DNA from: an uncultured Selenomonadales bacterium
GTDB lineage: Bacteria; Bacillota; Negativicutes; Selenomonadales; Selenomonadaceae
Direction of reading: 5' to 3'
Assembly: GCA_947167555.1 (NCBI GenBank)
Contig: CAMVIO010000019.1
Location: 1 to 16,073 of the forward strand
DNA: 16,073 nt
In this document: positions 6,003-12,279 of the stretch, piece by piece
Layout: each line of letters begins with the position of its first letter
Numbering within the stretch: position 1 is the first letter of the stretch
The notes under the pieces: model-generated
What the model saw: only the letters and a program-made list of their open reading frames with translations
Told to the model about the DNA's origin: nothing
The model's database searches: none
Made by a program: the position numbers and the translations under genes

Positions 6003-7685
6003 TCACTCCTCCGCAAGCCATGTCTTGACGAGGAGCGCTACCTCCTCCGGCTTGTCATTGATAAGCTTTTCGATTGCTTCTCGCTGGGCGATCAGCTGCT
6101 TTTCTTCTTCCGTAAGTTCCGCCTCGGGAATCTCGTTGTTCGCGATGGCGGCGGCACGATACTCTTGCTGGATCTGGAACTGCTGCCGTGCTTCCTCTTC
6201 CTGGCGCAGGCGTTCCTCTTCCGCTTCCTGTCTCTGCCGTTCTTCTTCTTCCTGTCTTGCCAATTCCGCCAGCCGCCTTTCTTCTTCGAGCCGCGCCTCC
6301 TCAGCTTCTCTCTCCAAGCGCTCCTGGCGCTTCTTCCAGAGAATGTAGCCGATGACGGAAGCAATAAGTAAGATAATCAGCGCTATTACTGCATACATAA
6401 TCCGATTCTGCCTATCTATTTCTGCCTGCTCCGCAGCCGCCAGACGATCCGCGATCTCCGTGCTGAACGGCAGCGGCTCGACGGAGACTGTGTCTCCGCG
6501 CTCGCGGTTCAAGCCGACGGACGACGAGACGGCGCGCATGATGCTGTCGCGCTGCGCCTGCGTGATGTCGTCGTTGACGAGCACCGCTATATTGACGCGC
6601 CGTATCGAGCCGGGCGAAGCGATGACTTTTTGTTTTTCCTCGTTGATCTCGTAATTCTTCGTCGATTCCTTCTTTTCATAGTTCGCGTTGGCGACTTCCG
6701 CCTCCGCGACGTAGCCGGGGACGTTCGCCTGCACGCCCGCGGGCCCGCCCGGATTGTTCGAGGTGCCGGTATAGCTCTCGCTCATGTCCTGCTGGCTTCG
6801 GATGATGCCGGAATCCTCGACCACCGGCGTGAAGGTCTGCCGGTCGATCTGCTTCTGGTCGAAATCCAGCTCCACATTGACCCGGACAAAGGCCCGTCCG
6901 GCGCCCAGCGCTTGGTCGAGAAGGCTCTGCACGTCCTTCTGCATCCTCTGCTGGACCTTGCGCGTCATTTCCATCTGCGTGATGGTCTTCGCGCTGACGC
7001 CTTTTTCTTCGAATTCATCCTCGTCGGGGTCGTTCAATATCTTTCCGTGCTCGTCTACGATCGTGATATTTTCCGGCAAAAGCCCTTGAATACTGTGCGC
7101 CGTCAGGTTGACAATGCCCTTGATTTCCTTCTTGGAAAGCTCGGCGTCCGGCTTCAGCTTCAGCATGATCGAGGCCGTTGCCGGTTTCTCGTTTTTCTTG
7201 TAAAGGCTGTCCTCCGCAAGCACGATATGGACGCGGGCGCGGTCAATCGCCGCGATCTGCTCAATGGTACGCGTCAGTTCGCCTTGCAATGCCTGCAGGT
7301 AGTTGACCTTGTTCTGGAACTCCGTGACGCCCAGCTTGCTGTCGTCAAATATCTCGAAGCCCTTGTGCCCGCGCGGCAGTCCCTGCGTGGCGAGATCGAG
7401 ACGCACCGTATGCACGTCCTTGGACGAGACGAGCACCGTGACGCCCCCGTCGGTCTCCTGCACCTCATATGGAACTTTCTGCTCATTCAGCTTTGCAACG
7501 ACGTCGCCGGCGTCCTTCGTCTCCATGTTCGTGAAGAGCGGCACGAGGTCCGGCTTTCTTCCATAGAGAACGCTGGCGCCGACAATCGCAGCCAGGAGCA
7601 ATACCACCGCCCCGAGAGCGATGTATCGCTGCTGCTTTGTCGTCTTGTTCCAAAGCTGCAGATACCGTTCTTTCCAGTCTGCCAT
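6003..7685 (-). CDS. fliF: Flagellar MS-ring protein FliF, with an extended charged C-terminal helix
   Basis: 560 aa from ATG 7685. A second ATG at 7694 exists, but the ribosome-binding site AAGGGA abuts it; spacing of 8 nt favours 7685. FliF forms the MS ring in the inner membrane on which rotor and export gate are built. It has TM1 (about 21-41), ring-building motifs with the LPRGHKGFEIFD segment (about 103-114), a periplasmic region, TM2 (about 429-450), and a C-terminal FliG-binding tail ending KPEEVALLVKTWLAEE. Between TM2 and that tail lies an unusually long, uninterrupted Glu/Arg/Gln helix (about 451-510), which most relatives replace with a short linker. The gene is separated from fliE by a structured repeat and a terminator-like hairpin, and runs tightly into fliG. 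Confidence 0.97.
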   Translation of the reverse strand: MADWKERYLQLWNKTTKQQRYIALGAVVLLLAAIVGASVLYGRKPDLVPLFTNMETKDAGDVVAKLNEQKVPYEVQETDGGVTVLVSSKDVHTVRLDLATQGLPRGHKGFEIFDDSKLGVTEFQNKVNYLQALQGELTRTIEQIAAIDRARVHIVLAEDSLYKKNEKPATASIMLKLKPDAELSKKEIKGIVNLTAHSIQGLLPENITIVDEHGKILNDPDEDEFEEKGVSAKTITQMEMTRKVQQRMQKDVQSLLDQALGAGRAFVRVNVELDFDQKQIDRQTFTPVVEDSGIIRSQQDMSESYTGTSNNPGGPAGVQANVPGYVAEAEVANANYEKKESTKNYEINEEKQKVIASPGSIRRVNIAVLVNDDITQAQRDSIMRAVSSSVGLNRERGDTVSVEPLPFSTEIADRLAAAEQAEIDRQNRIMYAVIALIILLIASVIGYILWKKRQERLEREAEEARLEEERRLAELARQEEEERQRQEAEEERLRQEEEARQQFQIQQEYRAAAIANNEIPEAELTEEEKQLIAQREAIEKLINDKPEEVALLVKTWLAEE

Positions 7686-7705
7686 CTTTTCCATCCCTTC
7701 GACTC

Positions 7706-7845
7706 ATACTAGACGCAGTTAAGATTTTTAAATCTTTACTGCGACTGCATGAGGCATCATTTGCGCCACAGGCGCAAATGTAGCCTGCGAAGCAGGCGTA
7801 TCTCAGTTCAAAATTTTATTGAAAATTTTGGCCTGAGATAAGTAT
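7706..7845 (+). repeat. 140-bp four-hairpin repeat element, copy 1 (fliE-fliF gap)
   Basis: The element has short inverted ends (ATACT at 7706, AGTAT at 7841-7845). Four hairpins lie between them. Hairpin 1 is 7714-7743, 14 bp with one T-T mismatch. Hairpin 2 is 7758-7780, CATTTGCGCC/GGCGCAAATG with loop ACA. Hairpin 3 is 7783-7797, GCCTGC/GCAGGC with loop GAA. Hairpin 4 is 7800-7839, ATCTCAG/CTGAGAT outside CAAAATTTT/AAAATTTTG. The same architecture recurs at 15939-16073. It fills most of the fliE-fliF gap and ends about 8 nt before the fliF ribosome-binding site. No open frame, so it would be non-autonomous if mobile. Confidence 0.85.
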
Positions 7846-7852
7846 CAATACG

Positions 7853-7878
7853 AAAAAGCAGGCACTTCTTATACCTGC
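7853..7878 (-). terminator. Terminator-like hairpin at the end of fliE (possible intra-operon attenuator)
   Basis: On the minus strand GCAGGTA and TGCCTGC can pair (7 bp including one G-T wobble, 7-nt loop), and five T follow (7857-7853). The fliE stop codon lies in the loop side of the stem. The stem is short, so partial termination is more likely than a full stop. It would lower fliF and downstream expression relative to flgB-flgC-fliE. Confidence 0.4.
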
Positions 7879-8171
7879 ATCCGCATGAGCTCCTGATAGG
7901 CGGAAAGGGCCCGGTTTCTGACCTGCATCGTAAGCTGCAAGGCGATCTCCGCTTTTTGCCCGGCGATGACCACCTGCGAAATGTCCTCCACTTCCCCCGC
8001 AGCCAGTGCCGCGTTCATGGCGTCCGACTTTTTCTGCAAGTCGTTCGTCTGTTTCAACGCGTCAATCATATACTGGCCAAACGTCTTGACCTCCGGTTCG
8101 GGAATCGTTTCCCCGAGATGGCTCGTCGCGCTCATCTTGACCGGCGTCATCTGCAAAGGTTCCATTACCAT
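7869..8171 (-). CDS. fliE: Flagellar hook-basal body protein FliE
   Basis: 100 aa, ATG 8171 behind GAGGTG (5-nt spacer); an in-frame ATG two codons later is the alternative. FliE is the first exported rod component and forms the junction between the FliF MS ring, the export gate and the proximal rod. The sequence is helical. Its C-terminal half is family-typical: DISQVVIAGQKAEIALQLTM (63-82) followed by QVRNRALSAYQELMRMQV to the end. Length is normal (about 100-110 aa). It lacks a signal peptide, as expected for a type III substrate. It lies 45 nt after flgC and is followed by a terminator-like hairpin and the structured repeat before fliF. Confidence 0.97.
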   Translation of the reverse strand: MVMEPLQMTPVKMSATSHLGETIPEPEVKTFGQYMIDALKQTNDLQKKSDAMNAALAAGEVEDISQVVIAGQKAEIALQLTMQVRNRALSAYQELMRMQV

Positions 8172-8216
8172 AACGTCACCTCATATATAATAGAAGTTTG
8201 AAATCAAACCAACTGT

Positions 8217-8678
8217 TTATCTTCCGATTTCAAGCGCCTGATTCGCCATCGCCTTGGCGGCGTTGATGGCGGTCACGTTCGCCTCGTAGGCGCGGGAAGC
8301 CGTGATCAAGTCGACCATTTCCGCGACGGCGTTGACGTTCGGCCGCTCCACATAGCCCTCGGCGTTCGCGTCTGGATGCCCCGGATCGTAAACCAAGGGC
8401 CCCTGCCGACGATCCTCCTCGATGCGCACGGCGCGAACGCCGTTCCCGCGATCGCGGTTCTTTCGATTCTTGTGCAGCGCGTGCGCCATGAAAAAGCCAA
8501 AGCCCTTCTGCTCGTCGTATTCGCGAGGCTGGAACACGACGTAGCGGCGATGATAAGCGCCGCCCTCCGGCGTGCGCGTCGTATTCGCGTTGGCCAGATT
8601 GTTTGAAATCACATCCATGCGAAGACGTTCCGCCGTAAGAGCGGACGCCGACGTATCAATTCCCCCGAACATACTCAT
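8217..8678 (-). CDS. flgC: Flagellar basal-body rod protein FlgC
   Basis: 153 aa, ATG 8678 with GAGGTG 7 nt upstream. FlgC is a proximal rod subunit, exported through the flagellar type III gate without a cleaved signal. The N-terminus carries the rod/hook motif SNNLANANTTRTPEGGAYHR (25-44), and the C-terminus has the conserved VNAVAEMVDLITASRAYEAN (114-133). The two ends form the coiled coil that packs the rod. Between them is a basic, charged stretch (HKNRKNRDRGN, about 69-79) in the variable domain. Length is typical (about 135-155 aa). The gene lies 36 nt after flgB and precedes fliE, the standard flgB-flgC-fliE order. Confidence 0.97.
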   Translation of the reverse strand: MSMFGGIDTSASALTAERLRMDVISNNLANANTTRTPEGGAYHRRYVVFQPREYDEQKGFGFFMAHALHKNRKNRDRGNGVRAVRIEEDRRQGPLVYDPGHPDANAEGYVERPNVNAVAEMVDLITASRAYEANVTAINAAKAMANQALEIGR

Positions 8679-8714
8679 ACCGAATCACCTCAATGATGGA
8701 ATAGAAATGCGCTA

Positions 8715-9137
8715 TCAGCTCTCGCCGCCCTGCATGACGGACTTCAGCTTGGAAATATGGCCGCCGAGCGACCGCGCCATCGCATTGTACCAGAGCTGGT
8801 TCTTCGCCAAGCTCGCCATTTCCATATCAATATCGACGTTGTTGTTGTCCACGCGCATCACCGTGGTATCGTCCCTCTCGACGCGCGCCGCGGCCCGCTC
8901 GAATTTCTTGAAGGGCAAATGCCTGTCATGGGTGCGGACAAGCTGCAACTTGCCCTTGTCGTCATCCCCGTACAGTTCCTTCGCCAGAAGCTCCTCAAAG
9001 ACGACCTCGCTCCGCTTGAAATTCGGCGTGTTGACGTTCGCGAGATTGTCCGAAATGACTTCGTGCCTCAGGTTCGCGGCGGAAAGGCCGCGCTCCATAT
9101 AGTCGAACGTCGGCGCCCGCATGATCTGGTCAAGCAT
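8715..9137 (-). CDS. flgB: Flagellar basal-body rod protein FlgB
   Basis: 140 aa. ATG 9137 is chosen over an upstream ATG at 9188 because GGAGGG lies just before it and the protein then begins MLDQIMRAPTFDYMERGLSA, as in the family. FlgB is the most membrane-proximal rod protein, attached to FliE. It shows the rod motif ISDNLANVNTPNFKR (about 29-43) and the C-terminal block VDIDMEMASLAKNQLWYNAM (about 105-124). No signal peptide is expected. It is the first gene of the flagellar operon; the 240-nt gap to codY holds a candidate promoter and a leader hairpin. Confidence 0.97.
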   Translation of the reverse strand: MLDQIMRAPTFDYMERGLSAANLRHEVISDNLANVNTPNFKRSEVVFEELLAKELYGDDDKGKLQLVRTHDRHLPFKKFERAAARVERDDTTVMRVDNNNVDIDMEMASLAKNQLWYNAMARSLGGHISKLKSVMQGGES

Positions 9138-9202
9138 AAAAATCCCTCCATCAAGGACCTGGTATAAAACAAAAGAAAACGCACGCAAAATCCGCCCCGA
9201 GA

Positions 9203-9223
9203 GGCTTCCCGGCAGAACCGGGA
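9203..9223 (-). other. Stable hairpin in the flgB leader
   Basis: On the minus strand CTTCCCGG and CCGGGAAG form a perfect 8-bp, GC-rich stem with a 5-nt loop, 66 nt upstream of the flgB start. No T-run follows (the next bases are CCTCTCGGGG), so it is not an intrinsic terminator for the operon. It could protect the mRNA 5' end or be part of a leader switch; no known riboswitch consensus was recognised. Confidence 0.5.
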
Positions 9224-9270
9224 AGATAATCGGCGCGAAAGCATACTACTCCATTAATATAGCTTTCTCT

Positions 9271-9279
9271 ATTTTACCA
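9271..9279 (-). promoter_or_regulatory. Candidate extended -10 promoter of the flagellar operon
   Basis: The minus strand reads TGGTAAAAT, a TGn-extended -10 box, giving a predicted start near 9264 and a leader of about 127 nt to flgB. No good -35 hexamer is present at 16-18 nt, which extended -10 promoters can tolerate. Location in the codY-flgB gap is right, but the sequence match alone is weak. Confidence 0.35.
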
Positions 9280-9377
9280 TTTTTTTCGTCAGATAATACC
9301 CCTCGAATCAAATTTTTGGCTTATTTTTTAATAAACAGGGCTTTTATCCCAAAACAAGCAACCGGTAGCCCTTTTGG

Positions 9378-10157
9378 TCAGCGTTTCAGTTTCGCGATCT
9401 CGTCAATCAGATGCTTATTCAGGACTTTGATATAGGTTCCCTTCATGCCCAGCGAACGGGACTCGATGATATTCGCCGATTCGAATTTCCGCAGCGCGTT
9501 GACGATGACGGAACGGGTAATCTTGTTTTCGTCGGCGACCTTCGAAGCGATCAAGAGTCCCTCTGTGCCTTCCAGTTTCGAGATGATAGCGTCCGCGGCT
9601 TTGAGCTCCGAGAAGGACAACGTCGCCAGCGCGATCTGGACCGTAGCCTGTTCCCGCGCGTCAGACTCGATCTTCGTTGTGCGCTCCCGCAGCATTTCCA
9701 TTCCGACGACAGCCGCGCCATATTCCGCAAGGATCAGGTCGTCGTCCGTGAATTCCTCATCGTATTTCGCCAGGATCAGCGTGCCGATCCGCTCGCCCAC
9801 GCCGTAGATCGGAACGATGGTCGTGTTCTTTCCGTTGAAGCCGCAAGGCGTATTGTCCGAAGTGAACGCGCAGATGCCTGTCTTCGAGCGCAGGTTCGGC
9901 GAGGTCTCGTCCATTTTCAGCAACCATTTCGCATACTTTTTCGGGAAGCAGCCTTTATTGATGACTTTATCCACCATCAATTCGCATTCAAAATCGTCGA
10001 CAAAGGCATGACCCGAAATCACGCCTTCCTTGTCCGCGATGTAGACATTCGCGCCGATGACGTTGCAGAGAACGCGCGCGACGCCGGTGTACTCGACGTT
10101 CTCCATCCGCTGCAGCAGTCGATTGATTTTCCTTGTTTTTTCCAGAAGAGTTGCCAT
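9378..10157 (-). CDS. codY: Global GTP-sensing transcriptional repressor CodY
   Basis: 259 aa from ATG 10157, preceded by AAAGGAGG at ideal spacing. Upstream in-frame ATGs at 10184 and 10163 are less suitable because the latter abuts the ribosome-binding site. CodY binds branched-chain amino acids and GTP and represses amino-acid uptake, biosynthesis and often motility genes. The N-terminal GAF domain (about 1-155) opens with MATLLEKTRKINRLLQ. The C-terminal winged helix holds the recognition block ASKVADENKITRSVIVNALR (204-223), followed by ESRSLGMKGTYIKVLN (232-247), almost invariant in the family. It is flanked by hslU's terminator upstream and flgB downstream, as in Bacillus, and has its own promoter and likely CodY operator. 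Confidence 0.98.
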   Translation of the reverse strand: MATLLEKTRKINRLLQRMENVEYTGVARVLCNVIGANVYIADKEGVISGHAFVDDFECELMVDKVINKGCFPKKYAKWLLKMDETSPNLRSKTGICAFTSDNTPCGFNGKNTTIVPIYGVGERIGTLILAKYDEEFTDDDLILAEYGAAVVGMEMLRERTTKIESDAREQATVQIALATLSFSELKAADAIISKLEGTEGLLIASKVADENKITRSVIVNALRKFESANIIESRSLGMKGTYIKVLNKHLIDEIAKLKR

Positions 10158-10185
10158 GGTCATCCTCCTTTGCATAAACACCACT

Positions 10186-10200
10186 ATTATTCAGAAATTA
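10186..10200 (-). promoter_or_regulatory. Candidate CodY operator (autoregulation)
   Basis: A 15-base stretch centred on CTG on the minus strand reads TAATTTCTGAATAAT. It matches the CodY consensus AATTTTCWGAAAATT at 11 of 15 positions by eye. It lies at about +1 to +15 relative to the start predicted from the -10 box at 10207-10212, and 29 nt upstream of codY. Binding there would block initiation. The AT-rich context makes chance matches fairly likely. Confidence 0.4.
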
Positions 10201-10206
10201 TTTTAT

Positions 10207-10235
10207 ATTCTATCATATATTTTAAATTCTGCATA
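10207..10235 (-). promoter_or_regulatory. codY promoter (extended -10)
   Basis: The minus strand has TGATAGAAT, an extended -10 with TAGAAT at 10212-10207. At 17 nt spacing a weak -35 (TATGCA, 10235-10230) matches TTGACA at 3 of 6. It lies just after the hslU terminator, so codY needs a promoter here, and the surrounding gap is strongly AT-rich compared with the genes. Confidence 0.5.
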
Positions 10236-10236
10236 G

Positions 10237-10281
10237 AAAAAATCCGCACGTTTCCGAAAATTTGGAAACATGCGGATTTTT
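10237..10281 (-). terminator. Strong intrinsic terminator after hslU
   Basis: On the minus strand AAAAATCCGCATGTTTCC pairs with GGAAACGTGCGGATTTTT (18 bp with one T-G wobble), with an 8-nt AT loop and a T-run. It begins 12 nt after the hslU stop. The flanking A and T runs make it nearly symmetric, so it could also stop plus-strand transcripts. It separates the topA-trmFO-hslVU transcript from codY. Confidence 0.9.
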
Positions 10282-10292
10282 GGGGTCAATCG

Positions 10293-11687
10293 TCAAAGAA
10301 TGAACCGGCTGAGGTCGCGGCTCTCGGTAATTTCCGAAAGTTTTTTCTCGACGTATTCGGCGTCAATGATGATATTTTTTTCTTCCAGCTCCGGCGCGTC
10401 GAAGGAAATCTGCTCCAGGAGTTTTTCCATCAGCGTATGCAGACGGCGCGCGCCGATGTTCTCGGTCTGCTCGTTGACCTCGCACGCCATTTGAGCGATG
10501 CGGTGGATCGCGTCGTCGGTGAAGGTCAGCTCGACGCCCTCGGTGGCGAGGAGCGCCTGGTATTGCTTCAGGAGCGCGTTCTTCGGCTCGACGAGGATGC
10601 GACGGAAATCCTCTTCCTTCAGCGAAGCCAGCTCGACGCGGATCGGGAAGCGGCCCTGCAGTTCAGGAATCAGGTCGGAGGGCTTCGCCATATGGAACGC
10701 GCCCGCCGCGATGAAAAGCACATGGTCGGTCTTGACCGGGCCGTATTTCGTCATGACCGTCGAGCCCTCGACGATCGGCAGGATGTCGCGCTGCACACCT
10801 TCCCGCGACACGTCGTGCCCGCTGGTCTGCCCGTCCTTGACCGCGACCTTGTCGATCTCGTCGAGGAACACGATGCCGCTGCGCTCGGCGGCCTGGATCG
10901 CCTCGGCGGAAACCTCGTCCATGTCGACGAGCTTCGCCGCTTCCTCCTGCGCGAAAATCTTTCGCGCTTCCTTGACCGCCACTTTGCGCCGCTTGTGCTT
11001 CTTCGGCATCAGACCCGAAATCATGTCCTGCAGATCGCCGCCCATGCTTTCGAGGCTGGAGCCCGCGAACATGCCGACCATCGGGCGTCCCTGTTCCTCA
11101 ACTTCGATCTCGATCAATTCGTCTTCCAGCTCGCCGGCGTCGAGACGCTTCTTGCACCATGCGCGCCCCGCCTTGTATTTCGGCTCGGCGTCTTCCTCGG
11201 AGACCTTCGCCGCCGTGCTGTCCGCCGACCCGAAAAGACGCCCCAGCGGATTCGTCGAGGGCTTCGTCTCGGGCACGAACGCGTCAAGGATTCTTTCTTC
11301 CGCAAGCTGCTCCGCCTTCTCGCGCACCTCTTCCATGCGCTCCTTGCGCACCATGCGAACCGCCGTTTCCGCCAATTCGCGCACGATGGATTCCACGTCG
11401 CGGCCCACATAGCCGACCTCGGTGAATTTCGTCGCCTCGATCTTGACGAAGGGCGCCTTGACCAGCTTCGCCAGTCGGCGCGCGATCTCCGTCTTTCCGA
11501 CGCCGGTGGAGCCGATCATCAAGATATTTTTCGGGATCACGTCGTCGCGCATCGCCTCGTCCAGCTGACGGCTGCGCCAGCGGTTGCGCAGCGCGAGCGC
11601 CACGGCGCGCTTGGCCTGATCCTGGCCGACGACATATTTGTCCAACTCCGCCACGATCTCGCGCGGCGTCTGTTCATTGATCTGCAC
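10293..11687 (-). CDS. hslU: HslU (ClpY), AAA+ unfoldase of the HslVU protease
   Basis: 464 aa, GTG start at 11687 with GGGAG 8 nt upstream. HslU hexamers unfold proteins with ATP and feed them to the HslV peptidase. The sequence shows VGQDQAKRAVALALRNRWR (20-38), Walker A GSTGVGKT (59-66), the GYVG pore loop (92-95), an intermediate domain (about 110-245), Walker B IVFLDE (272-277), sensor-2-type GARRLHTLME near the C-terminus, and the terminal DLSRFIL tail. That tail docks into pockets of HslV and is identical to the E. coli end. Length is slightly above the E. coli form (443 aa), from the intermediate domain. The gene follows hslV by 15 nt and ends before a strong terminator. Confidence 0.98.
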   Translation of the reverse strand: MQINEQTPREIVAELDKYVVGQDQAKRAVALALRNRWRSRQLDEAMRDDVIPKNILMIGSTGVGKTEIARRLAKLVKAPFVKIEATKFTEVGYVGRDVESIVRELAETAVRMVRKERMEEVREKAEQLAEERILDAFVPETKPSTNPLGRLFGSADSTAAKVSEEDAEPKYKAGRAWCKKRLDAGELEDELIEIEVEEQGRPMVGMFAGSSLESMGGDLQDMISGLMPKKHKRRKVAVKEARKIFAQEEAAKLVDMDEVSAEAIQAAERSGIVFLDEIDKVAVKDGQTSGHDVSREGVQRDILPIVEGSTVMTKYGPVKTDHVLFIAAGAFHMAKPSDLIPELQGRFPIRVELASLKEEDFRRILVEPKNALLKQYQALLATEGVELTFTDDAIHRIAQMACEVNEQTENIGARRLHTLMEKLLEQISFDAPELEEKNIIIDAEYVEKKLSEITESRDLSRFIL

Positions 11688-11702
11688 TGAAATAACTCCC
11701 TT

Positions 11703-12254
11703 TTAATCCAATTCTTCTACTTTGATATTATGGTTCGTGAACACGCAAATATCGGCGGCGATCTCAAGGGCCTCCTTTGCAATCTCCGCCGCGCTCATGG
11801 AACCGGCGTGCTTTTTCAGCGCGCGGGCCGCCGCCAGCGCGTAGAAGCCGCCGGAACCGATGGCCGCCACATCCCCGTCCGGCTCGATAACCTCGCCGTT
11901 TCCGGAGATCATCAAAAGCGTATCGCCGTCGGCAACGAGCAGCAGCGCTTCCAGTCGGCGCAGCACCTTGTCCGTGCGCCATTCCTTCGCCAGCTCCACC
12001 GAAGAGCGCAGCAGATTCCCGTTGAATTCTTCCAGCTTCGCCTCGAACTTCTCAAACAAAGTGAACGCGTCGGCCACCGAACCGGCAAAGCCCGCCAGCA
12101 CGCTGTCATGATAAAGGCGGCGCACTTTACGCGCGTTGGCCTTCATCACCGTATGCTGACCGAAGGTGACCTGCCCGTCCCCGGCGATGGCCGTCCTGCC
12201 GTCGTGACGGACGGCGACGATGGTTGTGGCGTGAAATTCGTTCCGTTGTTCCAT
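11703..12254 (-). CDS. hslV: HslV (ClpQ), peptidase subunit of the HslVU protease
   Basis: 183 aa from ATG 12254, which has GGAGGAG at good spacing; a longer upstream frame would overlap trmFO. HslV is the proteasome-beta-like dodecameric peptidase, with an N-terminal Thr nucleophile in most bacteria. The conserved block here is FHATTIVAVRHDGRTAIAGD (7-26), followed by GQVTFGQ and the catalytic-type Lys in VMKANARKVRRLY. The first Thr of TTIVAV is at residue 10, so the encoded protein carries a nine-residue N-terminal extension that would have to be removed to expose it. Bacillus ClpQ also keeps residues before FHATTI and uses an N-terminal Ser, so the mature end here cannot be decided from sequence. 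It is coupled to hslU, 15 nt away. Confidence 0.97.
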   Translation of the reverse strand: MEQRNEFHATTIVAVRHDGRTAIAGDGQVTFGQHTVMKANARKVRRLYHDSVLAGFAGSVADAFTLFEKFEAKLEEFNGNLLRSSVELAKEWRTDKVLRRLEALLLVADGDTLLMISGNGEVIEPDGDVAAIGSGGFYALAAARALKKHAGSMSAAEIAKEALEIAADICVFTNHNIKVEELD

Positions 12255-12279
12255 GACGCTCTCCTCCAATTCTGCCGTT

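Noticed and set aside
8196..8209. Palindrome GTTTGA-AA-TCAAAC between flgC and fliE
   Set aside because: Short, AT-rich and without a T-run or known operator match; chance is sufficient.
9138..9188. Upstream in-frame ATG extending FlgB by 17 residues
   Set aside because: The extension is unlike FlgB, while the internal ATG at 9137 has a strong GGAGGG site and the canonical N-terminus.
9225..9232. GCCGATTA on the minus strand resembling the sigma-D/sigma-28 -10 box (GCCGATAT/GCCGATAA)
   Set aside because: No TAAA lies about 15 nt upstream (the position reads TGGA), and transcription would start inside the leader hairpin. Kept as coincidence.
9343..9370. Possible codY terminator: AGGGCT pairing with AGCCCT downstream of the codY stop
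   Set aside because: Six base pairs around a loop of about 26 nt with only a broken T-rich tail; too weak to call, so codY may read through into flgB.
9411..11690. Very long plus-strand open frame (759 codons) opposite codY and hslU, with similar ones opposite topA (13774-15945) and fliG/fliH (4254-5966)
   Set aside because: They are exact antisense shadows of well-identified genes in GC-rich sequence, are rich in Arg/Leu/His/Asp, and show no domain or ribosome-binding site; one also crosses the codY promoter and hslU terminator.
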